NCBI RefSeq assembly: GCF_012927445.1
Contig: NZ_JABBPD010000007.1
Span: 496,001-560,000, forward strand
Source of the DNA: Rhodoferax sp.
GTDB lineage: Bacteria; Pseudomonadota; Gammaproteobacteria; Burkholderiales; Burkholderiaceae_C
Reading direction: 5' to 3'
Length of the DNA stretch: 64,000 nt
The notes under the pieces are model-generated. The model searched no databases, had not been told where the DNA came from, and saw nothing but the letters and a program-made list of their open reading frames with translations. Of this stretch, positions 8,920 to 20,631 are shown piece after piece; position 1 is the first letter of the stretch; each line of letters starts with the position of its first letter. The translations under genes and the position numbers were made by a program.

Positions 8920-9804
8920 ATGTCCGTAGAACAAAACGCTCCGACAGCAAGTGACTATATTGTTCACCACCTGACGCATTGGCAAAACAAGCCGCAGACG
9001 GAAATCGTCGATTTCTCCGTCTTCAATATCGACTCATTGTTTTTCTCAATCCTGCTTGGGGTTGTGGGTTGTTTTTTCCTCTGGAAAGCAGCACGCACCG
9101 CAACCTCGGGTGTGCCCGGTCGCTTTCAGGCTGCCGTTGAAATCCTGATGGAAATGGTCGATGGCCAAGCCAAGGCGATTGTTCACAACGCGAAAAGCCG
9201 CAAGTTGGTGGCGCCGTTGGCGCTGACTGTTTTTGTGTGGATTTTCCTGCTCAACGCGATGGATTTGTTGCCATTGGATCTGTTGCCCACCATTTGGGGT
9301 TGGATTTATGGTGCTGCTGGGCATGATCCGCATCACGCCTATCTGCGTGTGGTGCCGACCGCTGACCTTTCTGTGACTATGGGTCTGTCGGTTTCTGTTT
9401 TGTTCATCTGCCTTTTTTACAACATCAAGATCAAGGGTGTTGGCGGTTGGGCGCATGAGTTGGTTTCGGCGCCATTCGGTACCAGCAAGAATCCAATTTT
9501 TGCCGTGATTCTGGGTGTGATCAATATTGCTGAGCAGTTGATCTCCTTTGTGGCCAAAACGGTTTCGCACGGTATGCGACTGTTTGGCAATATGTATGCG
9601 GGCGAATTGGTATTTATGCTGATTGCTTTGCTGGGTGGTTCGTGGGCTTTCTCTGCAGAGCCGGCGAGTCTGATGCTTTTGTTACTGCACGTGGTGGCGG
9701 GTTGGGCGTGGGCAGTGTTCCACATCATCATCATCTTGTTGCAGGCCTTTGTGTTCATGATGTTGACCTTGGTCTACATTGGACAAGCGCACGACGCGCA
9801 TTAA
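8920..9804 (+). CDS. atpB: F1Fo ATP synthase subunit a
   Basis: Subunit a forms the proton half-channels of Fo next to the c-ring. The essential arginine is R220 in GMRLFGNMYAGEL, and several hydrophobic helices are visible, including 102-118, 153-167, 193-212 and the last 50 residues. The 294-residue length fits betaproteobacterial AtpB. It follows atpI after 10 bases and precedes atpE. Confidence 0.97.
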   Translation: MSVEQNAPTASDYIVHHLTHWQNKPQTEIVDFSVFNIDSLFFSILLGVVGCFFLWKAARTATSGVPGRFQAAVEILMEMVDGQAKAIVHNAKSRKLVAPLALTVFVWIFLLNAMDLLPLDLLPTIWGWIYGAAGHDPHHAYLRVVPTADLSVTMGLSVSVLFICLFYNIKIKGVGGWAHELVSAPFGTSKNPIFAVILGVINIAEQLISFVAKTVSHGMRLFGNMYAGELVFMLIALLGGSWAFSAEPASLMLLLLHVVAGWAWAVFHIIIILLQAFVFMMLTLVYIGQAHDAH

Positions 9805-9852
9805 TTCTCGGTCTGTTTTTGTTTTGTTTTTTTTATAGTTAATTAGGAGTGA

Positions 9853-10119
<267 letters not shown>

Positions 10120-10156
10120 GGCCTGTCCTGCAACACCTTGTTGAAGGAGATTTACT

Positions 10157-10627
10157 GTGAACATTAATGGAACACTGGTAGCGCAAGCTATCGTCTTCGC
10201 ATTGCTGGTGCTGTTCACGATGAAGTTCGTGTGGCCGCCCATCGCGACTGCATTGGACGAACGTGCCAGCAAAATCGCCGACGGCCTTGCAGCTGCCGAT
10301 AAAGCCAAGTCAGAGCTCTCCTCCGCCAACAAGCGTGTGGAAGCCGAATTGGCCAAGTCGCGTACTGAAACCACTGCAAGCCTGGCTGATGCCGAGCGCC
10401 GTGGTCAGGCCATCGTGGAAGAAGCCAAGTCAAAAGCAACCGAGGAAGGCAACAAGATCATTGCTGCTGCCAAGGTTGAAGCGGAACAGCAAACTGTCAA
10501 GGCGCGTGAGACTCTGCGTGAGCAAGTCGCTGCACTGGCAGTCAAGGGTGCCGAGCAGATTCTCCGCAAGGAAGTCGATGCCGGTGTCCATGCTGATTTG
10601 CTTGGCCGTCTGAAGACTGAGCTGTAA
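10157..10627 (+). CDS. atpF: F1Fo ATP synthase subunit b
   Basis: The peripheral-stalk subunit has one N-terminal membrane helix (about 5-25, [18 protein letters not shown]) followed by a long charged Ala/Lys/Glu-rich helix that dimerises and reaches up to F1. At 156 residues it has normal length. AAGGAG precedes the ATG. Confidence 0.97.
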   Translation: MNINGTLVAQAIVFALLVLFTMKFVWPPIATALDERASKIADGLAAADKAKSELSSANKRVEAELAKSRTETTASLADAERRGQAIVEEAKSKATEEGNKIIAAAKVEAEQQTVKARETLREQVAALAVKGAEQILRKEVDAGVHADLLGRLKTEL

Positions 10628-10637
10628 GAGGATAACC

Positions 10638-11177
10638 ATGGCTGAACTTGCCACCATTGCCCGCCCTTACGCCGAAGCCTTGTTCAAGGCGACGGCATCA
10701 GACTTGAATGGTGCCGCTGTCTGGGTTGAAGCGTTGAAGGAAATTGCGAAAAACTCGCAACTCCAGCAACTTGCAGACAATCCAAACTTCACAGCTGCCC
10801 AGGTGTTTGAGTTGTTTGATGGCATTTCCGCATCGGCCAAAGTGGCTTTGCCGGAAATGGCTAAAAACTTCTTGCGCACCGTGATTGAAAACGGTCGCTT
10901 GAATGCTTTGCCTGAAATTGCAGAGCAGTTTCGTGTCTTGAAGAACGCCCAAAGCGGTTCGGCTGACGCGGTTGTCTACAGCGCCTTCGCTATTGACAAC
11001 GCGGCCCTGGCTGATTTGGCGATCACGCTCGAAAAACGATTCGCTCGCAAGCTGAACGTGTCCGTCGAATTGCAGCCCGAGTTGATCGGTGGCATTCGTG
11101 TGGTGGTGGGTGATGAGGTTCTTGACTCTTCTGTCAAAGCCCGTCTTGAACAAATGAAAATGGCCTTGACAGCTTGA
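10638..11177 (+). CDS. atpH: F1Fo ATP synthase subunit delta
   Basis: Subunit delta ties the peripheral stalk to the top of F1. The 179-residue protein begins with the usual [13 protein letters not shown] helix and ends with the conserved C-terminal motif [25 protein letters not shown]. It starts ten bases after atpF, with GAGGA before the ATG. Confidence 0.97.
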   Translation: MAELATIARPYAEALFKATASDLNGAAVWVEALKEIAKNSQLQQLADNPNFTAAQVFELFDGISASAKVALPEMAKNFLRTVIENGRLNALPEIAEQFRVLKNAQSGSADAVVYSAFAIDNAALADLAITLEKRFARKLNVSVELQPELIGGIRVVVGDEVLDSSVKARLEQMKMALTA

Positions 11178-11226
11178 GGCGTAAGCCCCAAGTTGCCAGC
11201 CCAATTAACGAAAGAAGGAAAGAGTC

Positions 11227-12780
11227 ATGCAACTCAATCCCGCAGAAATTTCTGAACTGATCAAGAGCCGTATTGAAGGCCTGTCAGCCAGCGCTAACAT
11301 TCGCAATCAGGGTACGGTTGTGTCCGTGACTGACGGTATTTGCCGTATTCATGGCCTGTCGGACGTGATGCAGGGCGAAATGCTCGAATTCCCAGCCGAT
11401 GCTGAGGGTCAACCCAGCTACGGCTTGGCCTTGAATCTGGAACGTGACTCGGTCGGTTCCGTGATTTTGGGTGCTTACGAGCACATTTCCGAAGGCGATA
11501 TCGTCAAATGCACGGGTCGTATTCTGGAAGTACCGGTCGGTCCCGAGCTCAAAGGCCGCGTGGTCAATGCGCTGGGTCAGCCGATTGACGGCAAAGGTCC
11601 GATCAATGCCAAGATGACCGACGTGATTGAAAAAGTCGCGCCTGGTGTGATTGCCCGTAAATCGGTGAGCCAACCGATGCAGACCGGCTTGAAGTCAATC
11701 GACTCCATGGTGCCGGTGGGTCGCGGTCAACGCGAACTGATCATTGGTGACCGTCAGACCGGCAAAACTGCCGTGGCCATTGACGCGATCATCAACCAAA
11801 AGGGTCAGGATGTAACCTGCGTTTATGTCGCAATTGGCCAAAAAGCCTCTTCCGTCAAGAACGTGGTGCGCGCACTGGAACAAGCCGGTGCGATGGAGTA
11901 CACGATCGTGGTGGCTGCCACCGCTTCCGAGTCGGCCGCCATGCAATACGTCAGCGCCTATTCAGGTTGCACGATGGGCGAATACTTCCGCGATCGCGGT
12001 GAAGATGCGCTGATTGTGTATGACGATCTGTCCAAACAAGCCGTGGCTTACCGTCAGGTATCCCTGCTGTTGCGTCGCCCACCAGGCCGCGAAGCCTACC
12101 CTGGCGATGTGTTCTATCTCCACAGCCGTTTGCTGGAGCGTGCCGCTCGTGTGAACGAGAAGTATGTTGAAGACTTCACCAAAGGCGCTATCAAGGGCAA
12201 GACCGGTTCTTTGACCGCTCTGCCGATCATTGAAACGCAAGCGGGTGACGTGTCGGCCTTCGTGCCAACCAACGTGATTTCGATTACCGATGGCCAGATT
12301 TTCTTGGAAACCTCGCTGTTCAACGCCGGTATCCGTCCTGCGATTAACGCCGGTATCTCGGTGTCTCGCGTCGGTGGCGCAGCCCAGACCAAGCTGATCA
12401 AGAATCTGTCCGGCGGTATCCGTACCGATTTGGCCCAGTACCGTGAGTTGGCTGCGTTCGCGCAGTTCGCCTCCGATCTGGACGAAGCCACCCGCAAGCA
12501 GCTCGATCGCGGCGCCCGGGTGACCGAGTTGCTCAAGCAGGCTCAATACAGCCCGCTGCCTATCAGTTTGATGGGTGCCACGTTGTTTGCTGTGAACAAA
12601 GGTTTCATGGACGACATCGAAGTCAAGAAGGTATTGGCGTTCGAGCACGGTCTGCATGCTTATCTCAAGGATAAACACGCTGCCCTGCTGGCCAAACTGG
12701 AAGCTGACAAGGCCATGGACAAAGATGCTGAGGCTGAAATGACGGCAGCAGCAACGGCGTTCAAGAAGTCGTTTGCTTGA
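11227..12780 (+). CDS. atpA: F1Fo ATP synthase subunit alpha
   Basis: This 517-residue subunit carries the regulatory nucleotide sites of F1. The P-loop GDRQTGKTA, the family signature near [14 protein letters not shown], and full length are present. It follows atpH after 49 bases with a strong GAAAGGAAAGAG leader. No frameshift or unusual residue is seen. Confidence 0.98.
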   Translation: MQLNPAEISELIKSRIEGLSASANIRNQGTVVSVTDGICRIHGLSDVMQGEMLEFPADAEGQPSYGLALNLERDSVGSVILGAYEHISEGDIVKCTGRILEVPVGPELKGRVVNALGQPIDGKGPINAKMTDVIEKVAPGVIARKSVSQPMQTGLKSIDSMVPVGRGQRELIIGDRQTGKTAVAIDAIINQKGQDVTCVYVAIGQKASSVKNVVRALEQAGAMEYTIVVAATASESAAMQYVSAYSGCTMGEYFRDRGEDALIVYDDLSKQAVAYRQVSLLLRRPPGREAYPGDVFYLHSRLLERAARVNEKYVEDFTKGAIKGKTGSLTALPIIETQAGDVSAFVPTNVISITDGQIFLETSLFNAGIRPAINAGISVSRVGGAAQTKLIKNLSGGIRTDLAQYRELAAFAQFASDLDEATRKQLDRGARVTELLKQAQYSPLPISLMGATLFAVNKGFMDDIEVKKVLAFEHGLHAYLKDKHAALLAKLEADKAMDKDAEAEMTAAATAFKKSFA

Positions 12781-12809
12781 TTCGCATCTGACGGCACAAG
12801 GAGTCATTC

Positions 12810-13700
12810 ATGGCAGCAGGTAAGGAAATTCGCGGCAAGATCAAATCGGTGGAGAACACCAAGAAGATCACCAAGGCCATGGAAATGGTGGCGGCCAGCA
12901 AAATGCGCAAGGCGCAGGAGCGCATGCGCGCCGCCCGCCCTTACAGCGAAAAGATCCGCAACATTGCGGCCAATCTCGGTCACGCCAACCCTGAGTACGT
13001 TCACGCCTTCATGAAATCCAACGACGCTAAGTCGGCGGGCATGATTGTGGTGACGACGGACAAAGGGCTGTGCGGCGGCATGAACACCAACGTGTTGCGC
13101 GGTGTCACCACCAAGCTGCGCGAGTCACAGGCGGCGGGTATTTCTACCCAAGCCGTGGCGATTGGCAATAAAGGTTTGGGATTTTTGACCCGAATCGGTG
13201 CCAAGGTCGTGTCACATGCCACGCAATTGGGTGACACCCCACACCTGGACAAGTTGATTGGCCCGGTCAAGGTGCTGCTTGATGCCTATGCCAAAGGTGA
13301 GGTGAATTCGGTGTACCTGTGTTACACCCGCTTCATCAACACCATGAAGCAGGAACCCGTTGTGCAGCAGTTGTTGCCTCTGTCGGCCAGCGTCATGCAG
13401 GCCGAAATGCAAGCCAGCGAAGCCACTACAGGTGCCAAGCATGGCTGGGATTACATCTATGAGCCTGATGCGCAGACCGTGATCGACGATTTGTTGGTCC
13501 GCTACGTAGAAGCGCTTGTGTACCAGGCGGTGGCAGAAAACATGGCATCCGAGCAATCGGCGCGCATGGTGGCCATGAAGTCAGCGACAGATAACGCCGG
13601 CAGCGTGATTGCCGAGCTTAAGCTGATCTACAACAAAACGCGTCAAGCAGCGATTACGAAAGAACTTTCGGAAATCGTTGCGGGTGCAGCGGCCGTTTAA
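12810..13700 (+). CDS. atpG: F1Fo ATP synthase subunit gamma
   Basis: Gamma is the rotating central shaft of F1. The N-terminal helix [29 protein letters not shown] and the C-terminal helix with [22 protein letters not shown] are conserved. At 296 residues it is slightly longer than the common 285-290 form. AAGGAG lies ahead of the ATG. Confidence 0.97.
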   Translation: MAAGKEIRGKIKSVENTKKITKAMEMVAASKMRKAQERMRAARPYSEKIRNIAANLGHANPEYVHAFMKSNDAKSAGMIVVTTDKGLCGGMNTNVLRGVTTKLRESQAAGISTQAVAIGNKGLGFLTRIGAKVVSHATQLGDTPHLDKLIGPVKVLLDAYAKGEVNSVYLCYTRFINTMKQEPVVQQLLPLSASVMQAEMQASEATTGAKHGWDYIYEPDAQTVIDDLLVRYVEALVYQAVAENMASEQSARMVAMKSATDNAGSVIAELKLIYNKTRQAAITKELSEIVAGAAAV

Positions 13701-15128
<1,428 letters not shown>

Positions 15129-15139
15129 GGATCGTCAAG

Positions 15140-15556
15140 ATGAACACCATCCACGTTGATGTGGTCAGTGCCGAAGAGTCCATCTTCTCAGGCGAGGCGC
15201 GTTTTGTGTCTCTGCCCGGTGAAGCTGGCGAGTTGGGCATTTTTCCGCGCCACACACCACTGATCACGCGCATCAAGGCGGGTTCGGTGCGCATTGAAAA
15301 AGCAGACGGCAGCGAAGAGTTTGTCTTTGTTGCTGGTGGCATTCTTGAAGTTCAGCCCCATTGCGTCACGGTGTTGTCTGACACCGCCATTCGCGGCAAG
15401 GACCTGGACGACGAGAAAGCCAATGCTGCCAAAGCACTTGCTGAAGAAGCACTCAAGAACGCCAAAGGCGAGCTTGATATCGCCCGTGCGCAATCTGAGC
15501 TGCTCGTGATGGCGGCGCAAATTGCAGCGCTGCGCAAGTTTCGCCAGAAAAAGTAA
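15140..15556 (+). CDS. atpC: F1Fo ATP synthase subunit epsilon
   Basis: The 138-residue protein has the N-terminal beta-sandwich ([34 protein letters not shown]) and a C-terminal helical pair rich in Ala and Glu, the part that can inhibit ATP hydrolysis in bacteria. It is the last gene of the operon, followed by a strong terminator. Confidence 0.97.
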   Translation: MNTIHVDVVSAEESIFSGEARFVSLPGEAGELGIFPRHTPLITRIKAGSVRIEKADGSEEFVFVAGGILEVQPHCVTVLSDTAIRGKDLDDEKANAAKALAEEALKNAKGELDIARAQSELLVMAAQIAALRKFRQKK

Positions 15557-15601
15557 TTGAAATTGACGGCCTTGGCGCCGTTCGATTATTCAGTGCACTT
15601 G

Positions 15602-15632
15602 AAAGCCCTGATCTCTCCAGATCAGGGCTTTT
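15602..15632 (+). terminator. Terminator of the atp operon
   Basis: A 13-bp perfect stem (AAAGCCCTGATCT with its complement) around a CTCC loop ends in a short T run, 45 bases after the atpC stop codon. It may also act for the convergent TPM gene. Confidence 0.85.
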
Positions 15633-15670
15633 GTCATTGAGGGGTCGTTGGCTTCAATACGGCGGCGACC

Positions 15671-16192
15671 TCAATTCAGTACGGGGGCGTTCGGCAGTTC
15701 GTTTGGATTGCGTGCTCCTGCTGCGAGCGGGTAATGTTGTACCAGCAGGGCGGACACCTCTTCCAGTGCCTGCGTCAGACCGTTCTCAAACTGCCCCTGC
15801 TGGAAGGCGTTGCGCATGCGTGACACCACGGCCTGCCAAATCTGCGGCGCGACCACCTCGTTGAGTCCGCGATCCGCCACCAGTTCAATCGAGTGCTCGG
15901 CCAGCAGCAGGTAAATCAGAACGCCGTTGTTGTTGGCGGTGTCCCAGACGTGCAGCTTGCTGAACATGGCCAGGGCCCGCTGACGGGTAATGTCGCGGGT
16001 TGAGGCATCACGCCAAAGGTAACTCAGCGGCAGGCTGGCTTCGACATAAATTCGGATTTCGCCTGAGTGGCGTTGCTCGCTCGCCGCCACCCGTTGTTGC
16101 AGGCGTTGCAGCATGTCGGGCGGAATGGCCCGGTGCGTGGCATTGTCATCCAGCCAGCGATGTTTCAGAATTCTTTTGATCCGGCTCAGCAT
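15671..16192 (-). CDS. TPM-domain protein, short form
   Basis: This 173-residue protein has a single TPM domain: RVAASEQRHSGEIRIYVEASLP, then ALAMFSKLHVWDTANNNGVLIYLLLAEHSIELVADRGL. No signal peptide or membrane helix is evident. Its ATG overlaps the stop of the larger TPM gene by one base (TAATG). TPM proteins next to lemA are common, and their activity is unclear; some TPM domains from photosynthetic organisms act as phosphatases or in photosystem repair. Confidence 0.85.
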   Translation of the reverse strand: MLSRIKRILKHRWLDDNATHRAIPPDMLQRLQQRVAASEQRHSGEIRIYVEASLPLSYLWRDASTRDITRQRALAMFSKLHVWDTANNNGVLIYLLLAEHSIELVADRGLNEVVAPQIWQAVVSRMRNAFQQGQFENGLTQALEEVSALLVQHYPLAAGARNPNELPNAPVLN

Positions 16193-17142
16193 TACCAGTC
16201 TCCCGAGGCGCCACCGCCCCCAAAGTCACCGCCCCCAAAGTCACCGCCACCACCGGAGCTAAAGCCACCACCGCCACCTCTGCCGCCAAAGCCACCGCCC
16301 CAGCCGCCACCTGGTCCCCGTCCGGAGCCGAAGCCCGAGCCGACACTGTGCGCGACGTTCGAGAACAGGGAGAATACAAGGGCCACGAAAGCGGCCATGC
16401 TGGCAATCAACAGGCTGGAGGTGAGCAGCATGGCCAACAAACCCACGGCGCCACCGGTGGCCAATGAACCCAGTTTCGGGCCCAGGACCTTGCGTGCCAC
16501 GCCCGCCACCACGGGTACAGCGATAAAGGCAAAAACAAGGAGATTCATCCAATCAAAGCCAGCGTTGGCTGGCTTTGACTCTGCGGCCGGTGCCGGCAAG
16601 GCCTCGCCCGAGATGAGTTTCATGACCAGATCAACGCCGGCTTCCAGCCCGCCCGCAAAGTCGCCCTGCTTGAAGCGGGGGGTAATGGCCTGCTCAATGA
16701 TGCGTTTGGCCGCAAGGTCGGGGATGGCCCCTTCCAGCGTTTTGGCCACTTCGATGCGGACTTTGCGGTCGTCCTTGGCCACCACCAGCAGCAAACCGTC
16801 CCCGACCTCCTTGCGACCAATTTTCCAGGCGTTGGCAACCCGGTTGGCGTAACTGCTGATGTCCTCGGGTTGCGTGGTCGGTACCAGCAACACCACCACT
16901 TGTGCGCCACTGCTTTGCTCAAACGCACTGAGCTTGCTCTCCAACTGCTGCACCTGCTCGGCGCTGAGTGTCCCTGTGCTGTCAACGACGTGCGCGGTGA
17001 GCGCTGGGACCGCCAGTTGCGCCAAAGCCGGTGTGAGCGCCAACAGCAGGCCGCAAAGCAGCCCTGCCAGCTCGAAGCGCCAACTCGACAGCCGCCATAA
17101 ATAGCGAAGCGACCGTCGAGGCATCAGCGTCATGAAAATCAC
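16192..17142 (-). CDS. TPM-domain membrane protein with Gly-rich tail (YgcG-like)
   Basis: The product has an N-terminal signal or membrane helix (LAGLLCGLLLALTPALAQ), a TPM domain at about 45-175 (VVDSTGTLSAEQVQQLESKL, VVLLVPTTQPEDI, DDRKVRIEVAKTLEG), two membrane segments at about 200-250, and a long Gly/Ser/Phe tail rich in GGGGDFGGG. This is the YgcG layout, and the tail is low-complexity. The start is uncertain: GTG at 17142 or ATG at 17133 or 17124. It lies between lemA and the short TPM gene in one operon, which suggests a shared envelope role. Confidence 0.88.
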   Translation of the reverse strand: MIFMTLMPRRSLRYLWRLSSWRFELAGLLCGLLLALTPALAQLAVPALTAHVVDSTGTLSAEQVQQLESKLSAFEQSSGAQVVVLLVPTTQPEDISSYANRVANAWKIGRKEVGDGLLLVVAKDDRKVRIEVAKTLEGAIPDLAAKRIIEQAITPRFKQGDFAGGLEAGVDLVMKLISGEALPAPAAESKPANAGFDWMNLLVFAFIAVPVVAGVARKVLGPKLGSLATGGAVGLLAMLLTSSLLIASMAAFVALVFSLFSNVAHSVGSGFGSGRGPGGGWGGGFGGRGGGGGFSSGGGGDFGGGDFGGGGASGDW

Positions 17143-17163
17143 CAGACTTGCAAACGGGAGAAC

Positions 17164-17751
17164 TTATTTCTTGTTGAAATCAACCACCGGAGGGGTAGAG
17201 ATGGTCGCTTCGTTCTGGACCGCGAAGGTGGGCTTGGGCTGGTAGCTGAACATCATGGCGGTCAGGTTGCTGGGGAAACTGCGCGTCAACACGTTGTAGG
17301 CCTGCACGGCCTGGATGTAGCGGTTGCGCGCCACTGTCACCCGGTTCTCGGTGCCTTCCAGCTGCACGCGCAGGTCAGAAAAACCTTGGTTGGCTTTCAG
17401 GCTCGGGTATTGTTCCGACACCGCCATCAAGCGGCTCAGGGCTGAGCCGAGTTCGCCTTGCGCGGCCTGAAATTTCTGGAAGGCTTCCGGATTGTTCAGC
17501 GTTTCCGGCGTCACCTGAATTGAAGTGGCTTTGGCGCGCGCCTCAATCACCTTGGTCAGCGTTTCCTGCTCGAAAGCGGCCTCGCCTTTGACCGTGGCCA
17601 CAATATTGGGCACCAGGTCGGCACGGCGCTGATACTGGTTGAGCACTTCACTCCAAGCCGACTTGGTTTGTTCATCAAGCCGTTGAAAATCGTTATAGCC
17701 GCAACCCGACAGTCCGACGGCCGTCAAAAGAATTAGAAACCAGCGTGTCAT
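17164..17751 (-). CDS. lemA: LemA family lipoprotein
   Basis: The 195-residue product begins MTRWFLILLTAVGLSGCGYN, a lipoprotein signal with lipobox LSGC, followed by the helical LemA domain (LDEQTKSAWSEVLNQYQRRADLVPNIVATVKG and a later NRYIQAVQAYNVLTRSFPSN). The ATG at 17751 has GGAG eight bases upstream, so I prefer it to an upstream ATG at 17787. LemA proteins are exposed on the cell envelope and their biochemical role is not known. It heads an operon with two TPM genes. Confidence 0.93.
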   Translation of the reverse strand: MTRWFLILLTAVGLSGCGYNDFQRLDEQTKSAWSEVLNQYQRRADLVPNIVATVKGEAAFEQETLTKVIEARAKATSIQVTPETLNNPEAFQKFQAAQGELGSALSRLMAVSEQYPSLKANQGFSDLRVQLEGTENRVTVARNRYIQAVQAYNVLTRSFPSNLTAMMFSYQPKPTFAVQNEATISTPPVVDFNKK

Positions 17752-17895
17752 AAAAATTCTCCAACTTGTTGCATGTAACAGTAGCATAAACCTGAGCCAT
17801 CAATTGTGAGTTGACGACCGCCAAGCTGTCGATTGACAAGAACGTTGACAGAAAGCACGGCAAAATCAAGCCAAACGCTCACCCCACATACCACC

Positions 17896-18345
17896 ATGCC
17901 CAAAGCAAGAAAACAGGCTGCCATCGTCGGTGGTACGGCCGACGATATTGAAGCTGCCTTTTATGACGCCCTGCAGAACGCCGACCTGGAGAAGCTTATG
18001 GCGTGCTGGGCGGACGAGGATGAGGTGGTCTGCGTCCACCCGGGTGGGCCCCGTTTGATTGGGATCGGTGCGATTCGGGTCGCTTTCGACGCCATGTTTG
18101 CCAACGGCAGCATCCGGGCTTGGCCGGAAGGGGTGCGCAAGATCGAGTCGCTGGCCAGCAGCGTGCACAACGTGCGGGAACGGATTGAGGTCTTGACCGA
18201 GGAGGGGCCGCGTGAAGCCTATGTCATTGCCACCAACGTTTATCACAAGACCGCGCAGGGCTGGCGCATGGTGGCGCACCATGCCAGTCCGGGTTCCGAG
18301 CGGGAGGCGCTGGAAATCAGTGAGTCACCCCATGTTCTGCATTGA
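17896..18345 (+). CDS. NTF2-like (SnoaL-type) protein
   Basis: This 149-residue protein has the small cone-shaped NTF2 fold: ADDIEAAFYDALQNADLEKLMACWADEDEVVCVHPGG, then a helix and strands ending GWRMVAHHASPG. Proteins of this shape serve as small-molecule isomerases, hydrolases or binding domains. The VHPGG and HHASPG segments are typical of bacterial homologues of unknown substrate. I choose the ATG at 17896; an upstream TTG adds 21 non-conserved residues. Confidence 0.85.
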   Translation: MPKARKQAAIVGGTADDIEAAFYDALQNADLEKLMACWADEDEVVCVHPGGPRLIGIGAIRVAFDAMFANGSIRAWPEGVRKIESLASSVHNVRERIEVLTEEGPREAYVIATNVYHKTAQGWRMVAHHASPGSEREALEISESPHVLH

Positions 18346-18347
18346 GG

Positions 18348-18401
18348 AAATAGGCCTCCAGCCCTTGATTTATATGTGTATCCAGCTATGAATTATGTAG
18401 C
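18348..18401 (+). repeat. 54-bp dispersed repeat, copy 3
   Basis: It lies between the NTF2-like gene and the YheT-type gene. The left end reads AAATAGGCCTCCAGCCC and the right end AGCTATGAATTATGTAGC. The start codon of the next gene is inside the repeat. Confidence 0.8.
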
Positions 18402-19359
18402 GCCTTCCTGGCTGCCCGGCGGAAATTTGCAAACCATCTGGCCGGCCTTGTATTCACGCCGTGTGTTGGGCCCGCGTCCGCAATACCGGCGCGAACGCTG
18501 GACCACCCCGGATCAGGATTTCATTGACGTCGACTGGTTGCAGGCGCCAGCGAGCAGCACCTTGCTGGTGATGTTTCATGGGCTGGAGGGTTCGTCAGCC
18601 AGCTACTATGCCGAGGCTTTTGCGGACTTTGCCCGCATACGTGGTTTTGCCTTTGTGGTGCCCCATTTTCGGGGTTGCAGTGGCGAGCTGAACCATGGTC
18701 CACGGGCTTACCACTCGGGTGACTTTGAGGAGATCGGCTGGATTTTGGCGCGCTTGCGCCAGCAGCATCAGGGCGCCATGCTCGCGGTGGGCATTTCGCT
18801 CGGTGGCAATGCCCTTCTGCGCTGGGCCGAAGAAATGGGCGCGCAGGCGGCGCAGGTGCTGGATGCCGTGGCGAGCGTGTCGTCACCGATTGACCTGGCC
18901 GCCAGTGGCTGGGCGATCGGACGCGGCTTTAACCGGCTGGTCTACACCCGCCGGTTTTTGGCCACCATGAAACCGAAGGCGCTGCAAAAACTGGCGCAGC
19001 ATCCGGGGCTGTTCAAGGCTGAAGCCTTGCGCGCCGCCCGCGATCTGTATGCATTTGACAATGTGTTCACGGCGCCTTTGCATGGTTACAAGAGCACGGA
19101 AGACTATTGGTCACGCGCCTCCGCCAAGCCGCATTTGCACCAGATCCGCTTGCCGGCGCTGGTGGTGAATGCCCGGAACGACCCGTTTGTGCCCGCTTGG
19201 AGCCTGCCGCGTCAGCGCGATGTGGGCAACCGGGTTACCCTGTGGCAACCGGCGCACGGTGGACATGTCGGTTTTCCCAAAGGACCGATCCCCGGTCATG
19301 TGCGCTCGATGCCCGAGGCCGTGGGCGGCTGGCTGGCGGCACACCGCAACACCCCCTGA
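18388..19359 (+). CDS. Alpha/beta hydrolase, YheT family
   Basis: The 323-residue protein fits the YheT group of alpha/beta hydrolases. It starts with the typical PSWLPGGNLQTIWPAL, has the oxyanion region VMFHGLEGSS, the nucleophile S137 in GISLGGN, an acid in NARNDPFVP and the His in HGGHVGF. The natural substrate of YheT proteins is not settled. I choose the ATG at 18388, which lies in a repeat copy; a GTG at 18376 is the alternative. The next gene follows after 16 bases. Confidence 0.92.
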   Translation: MNYVAPSWLPGGNLQTIWPALYSRRVLGPRPQYRRERWTTPDQDFIDVDWLQAPASSTLLVMFHGLEGSSASYYAEAFADFARIRGFAFVVPHFRGCSGELNHGPRAYHSGDFEEIGWILARLRQQHQGAMLAVGISLGGNALLRWAEEMGAQAAQVLDAVASVSSPIDLAASGWAIGRGFNRLVYTRRFLATMKPKALQKLAQHPGLFKAEALRAARDLYAFDNVFTAPLHGYKSTEDYWSRASAKPHLHQIRLPALVVNARNDPFVPAWSLPRQRDVGNRVTLWQPAHGGHVGFPKGPIPGHVRSMPEAVGGWLAAHRNTP

Positions 19360-19375
19360 TAAAAGAAAGACATGG

Positions 19376-19915
19376 ATGGATGACATTGTTAAGCAAGCCT
19401 TGGCCAAATGGCCCAATGTGCCGGCTTGCTACGGCTGGCTGGGCCTGGATGCCCGCGGTAACTGGTACATGCGCGACGACCGCGTGCAAGCGCAGGGGCC
19501 GTTCGCCGACGGCACCTTGCAGAGCAAGGGCTCGCAGTTAAAGCACGAGAAGTTGATCGAGTTCATTCAGCGCAACTACGAGCCGGATGAACTGGGGCAG
19601 TGGTTTTTCCAGAATGGACCGCAGCGCGTTTACGTGGAACTGGAAGCCACCCCGCTGATCTGGCGTGTGCAGGACGACTTCTCAATCCAGGACCACACCG
19701 GCAGGGCAGCACGCGTGCAGCGCTGTCTGCTGGACGAGCAGGGGCGCGTGTACCTGGAAGCGGACACTGGTTTTGGTCTGGTGCACAGCATGGACATGAG
19801 CCATGTGGCGGACGCCGTCGAGCAGGGCTTATGGGTGCCGCAGGAGGTGCTTGCCGCCGCTTTGCCAAAGCAGTTTCACTATGTCGGCAGCCCGCAGATG
19901 CTACAAAAACAATAG
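19376..19915 (+). CDS. Conserved protein of unknown function
   Basis: The 179-residue product starts MDDIVKQALAKWPNVPACY and contains GWLGLDARGNWYMRDD and FFQNGPQRVYVELEATPLIWRV. I recognise the pattern as a conserved betaproteobacterial family but cannot assign a function. It looks soluble, with no signal or membrane segment. The start at 19376 is fixed by homology-like sequence; the open frame extends upstream only as a shadow of the hydrolase gene. The last codons (LQKQ and stop) come from a 54-bp repeat copy. Confidence 0.8.
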   Translation: MDDIVKQALAKWPNVPACYGWLGLDARGNWYMRDDRVQAQGPFADGTLQSKGSQLKHEKLIEFIQRNYEPDELGQWFFQNGPQRVYVELEATPLIWRVQDDFSIQDHTGRAARVQRCLLDEQGRVYLEADTGFGLVHSMDMSHVADAVEQGLWVPQEVLAAALPKQFHYVGSPQMLQKQ

Positions 19916-19953
19916 CTTCTCACGCTGTATGGACGGGGGCTAGCGGCCTAAAA
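19900..19953 (-). repeat. 54-bp dispersed repeat, copy 4
   Basis: This is an inverted copy: its complement starts TTTTAGGCCGCTAGCCCCC and ends with AGCTATTGTTTTTGTAGC. It provides the stop codon of the preceding gene. Confidence 0.8.
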
Positions 19954-19958
19954 GATAT

Positions 19959-19985
19959 AAAAAAAGCCGGTCCATGACCGGCTTT
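19959..19985 (-). terminator. Terminator of the cytochrome gene
   Basis: AAAGCCGGTC and GACCGGCTTT form a 10-bp stem with a 3-base loop. On the minus strand it ends in a T7 run, 24 bases after the cytochrome stop codon. Confidence 0.85.
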
Positions 19986-20008
19986 GGTAGGGGGCCTGAA
20001 CCCTGGCC

Positions 20009-20542
20009 TTATTTGGCCGCTTCAGCGGGTGCGGTCGGCGCTTGGGGTTCGTCGAACTTGGCACCTGCGGCGTTGGCCATGTAGACCACGGCACGGCCGA
20101 TTTCCAATGTTTCAAAATCACCACCGCCCTGGGCGCCCATGGCATTCTTGCCTTTGACTGCCGAGTTCAACAGTGCCTCGTAACCCGTTTTGATGCGGGG
20201 CGCCCACGCGGCGACGTCACCAAACTTGGGTGCGCCGACGACGCCCGCCGTATGGCAACTCGTGCACTGGGCCTTGAAGACTTCTTCGCCAGTCTTGAGT
20301 TGGCGGTTGGCATCACGAATCTCGATGCTGCCAATTTTCTGGATTCGGGCCGCGATGGCTTTTTCAAGATCGACGGCGCCAGCTTCCGGTTTTTTGGCGG
20401 CAGTGACGTATAAAACCAGACCAATAATGACGAATATGGGAACCACAAACGAAAAGAAAACGGTCAGCAGCAATTGCTTGGGGTTCTTGACGGGGCCAGT
20501 GTGGGCCTCTTCGTGAACGGGAGTGTTGTTGTTATCGCTCAT
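20009..20542 (-). CDS. Membrane-anchored cytochrome c5
   Basis: The 177-residue protein has an N-terminal membrane helix (about 24-48), then one haem c domain: the haem site is C93-T-S-C96-H97 and the likely axial methionine is M135 in GKNAMGAQGG. This is the cytochrome c5/CytC class of small electron carriers facing the periplasm. The start is the ATG at 20542, followed by MSDNNNTP; a longer open frame runs through the tRNA gene and is not real. Partner oxidase or reductase is not identifiable here. Confidence 0.93.
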   Translation of the reverse strand: MSDNNNTPVHEEAHTGPVKNPKQLLLTVFFSFVVPIFVIIGLVLYVTAAKKPEAGAVDLEKAIAARIQKIGSIEIRDANRQLKTGEEVFKAQCTSCHTAGVVGAPKFGDVAAWAPRIKTGYEALLNSAVKGKNAMGAQGGGDFETLEIGRAVVYMANAAGAKFDEPQAPTAPAEAAK

Positions 20543-20631
20543 GGTGTCCTCTAAAAATCGGGGGCGTTGGAAGCAGCCTGCAATTATAGCGGGCGCGTCT
20601 TTGAAAACACCTACAATGGACCCTTCGGTTT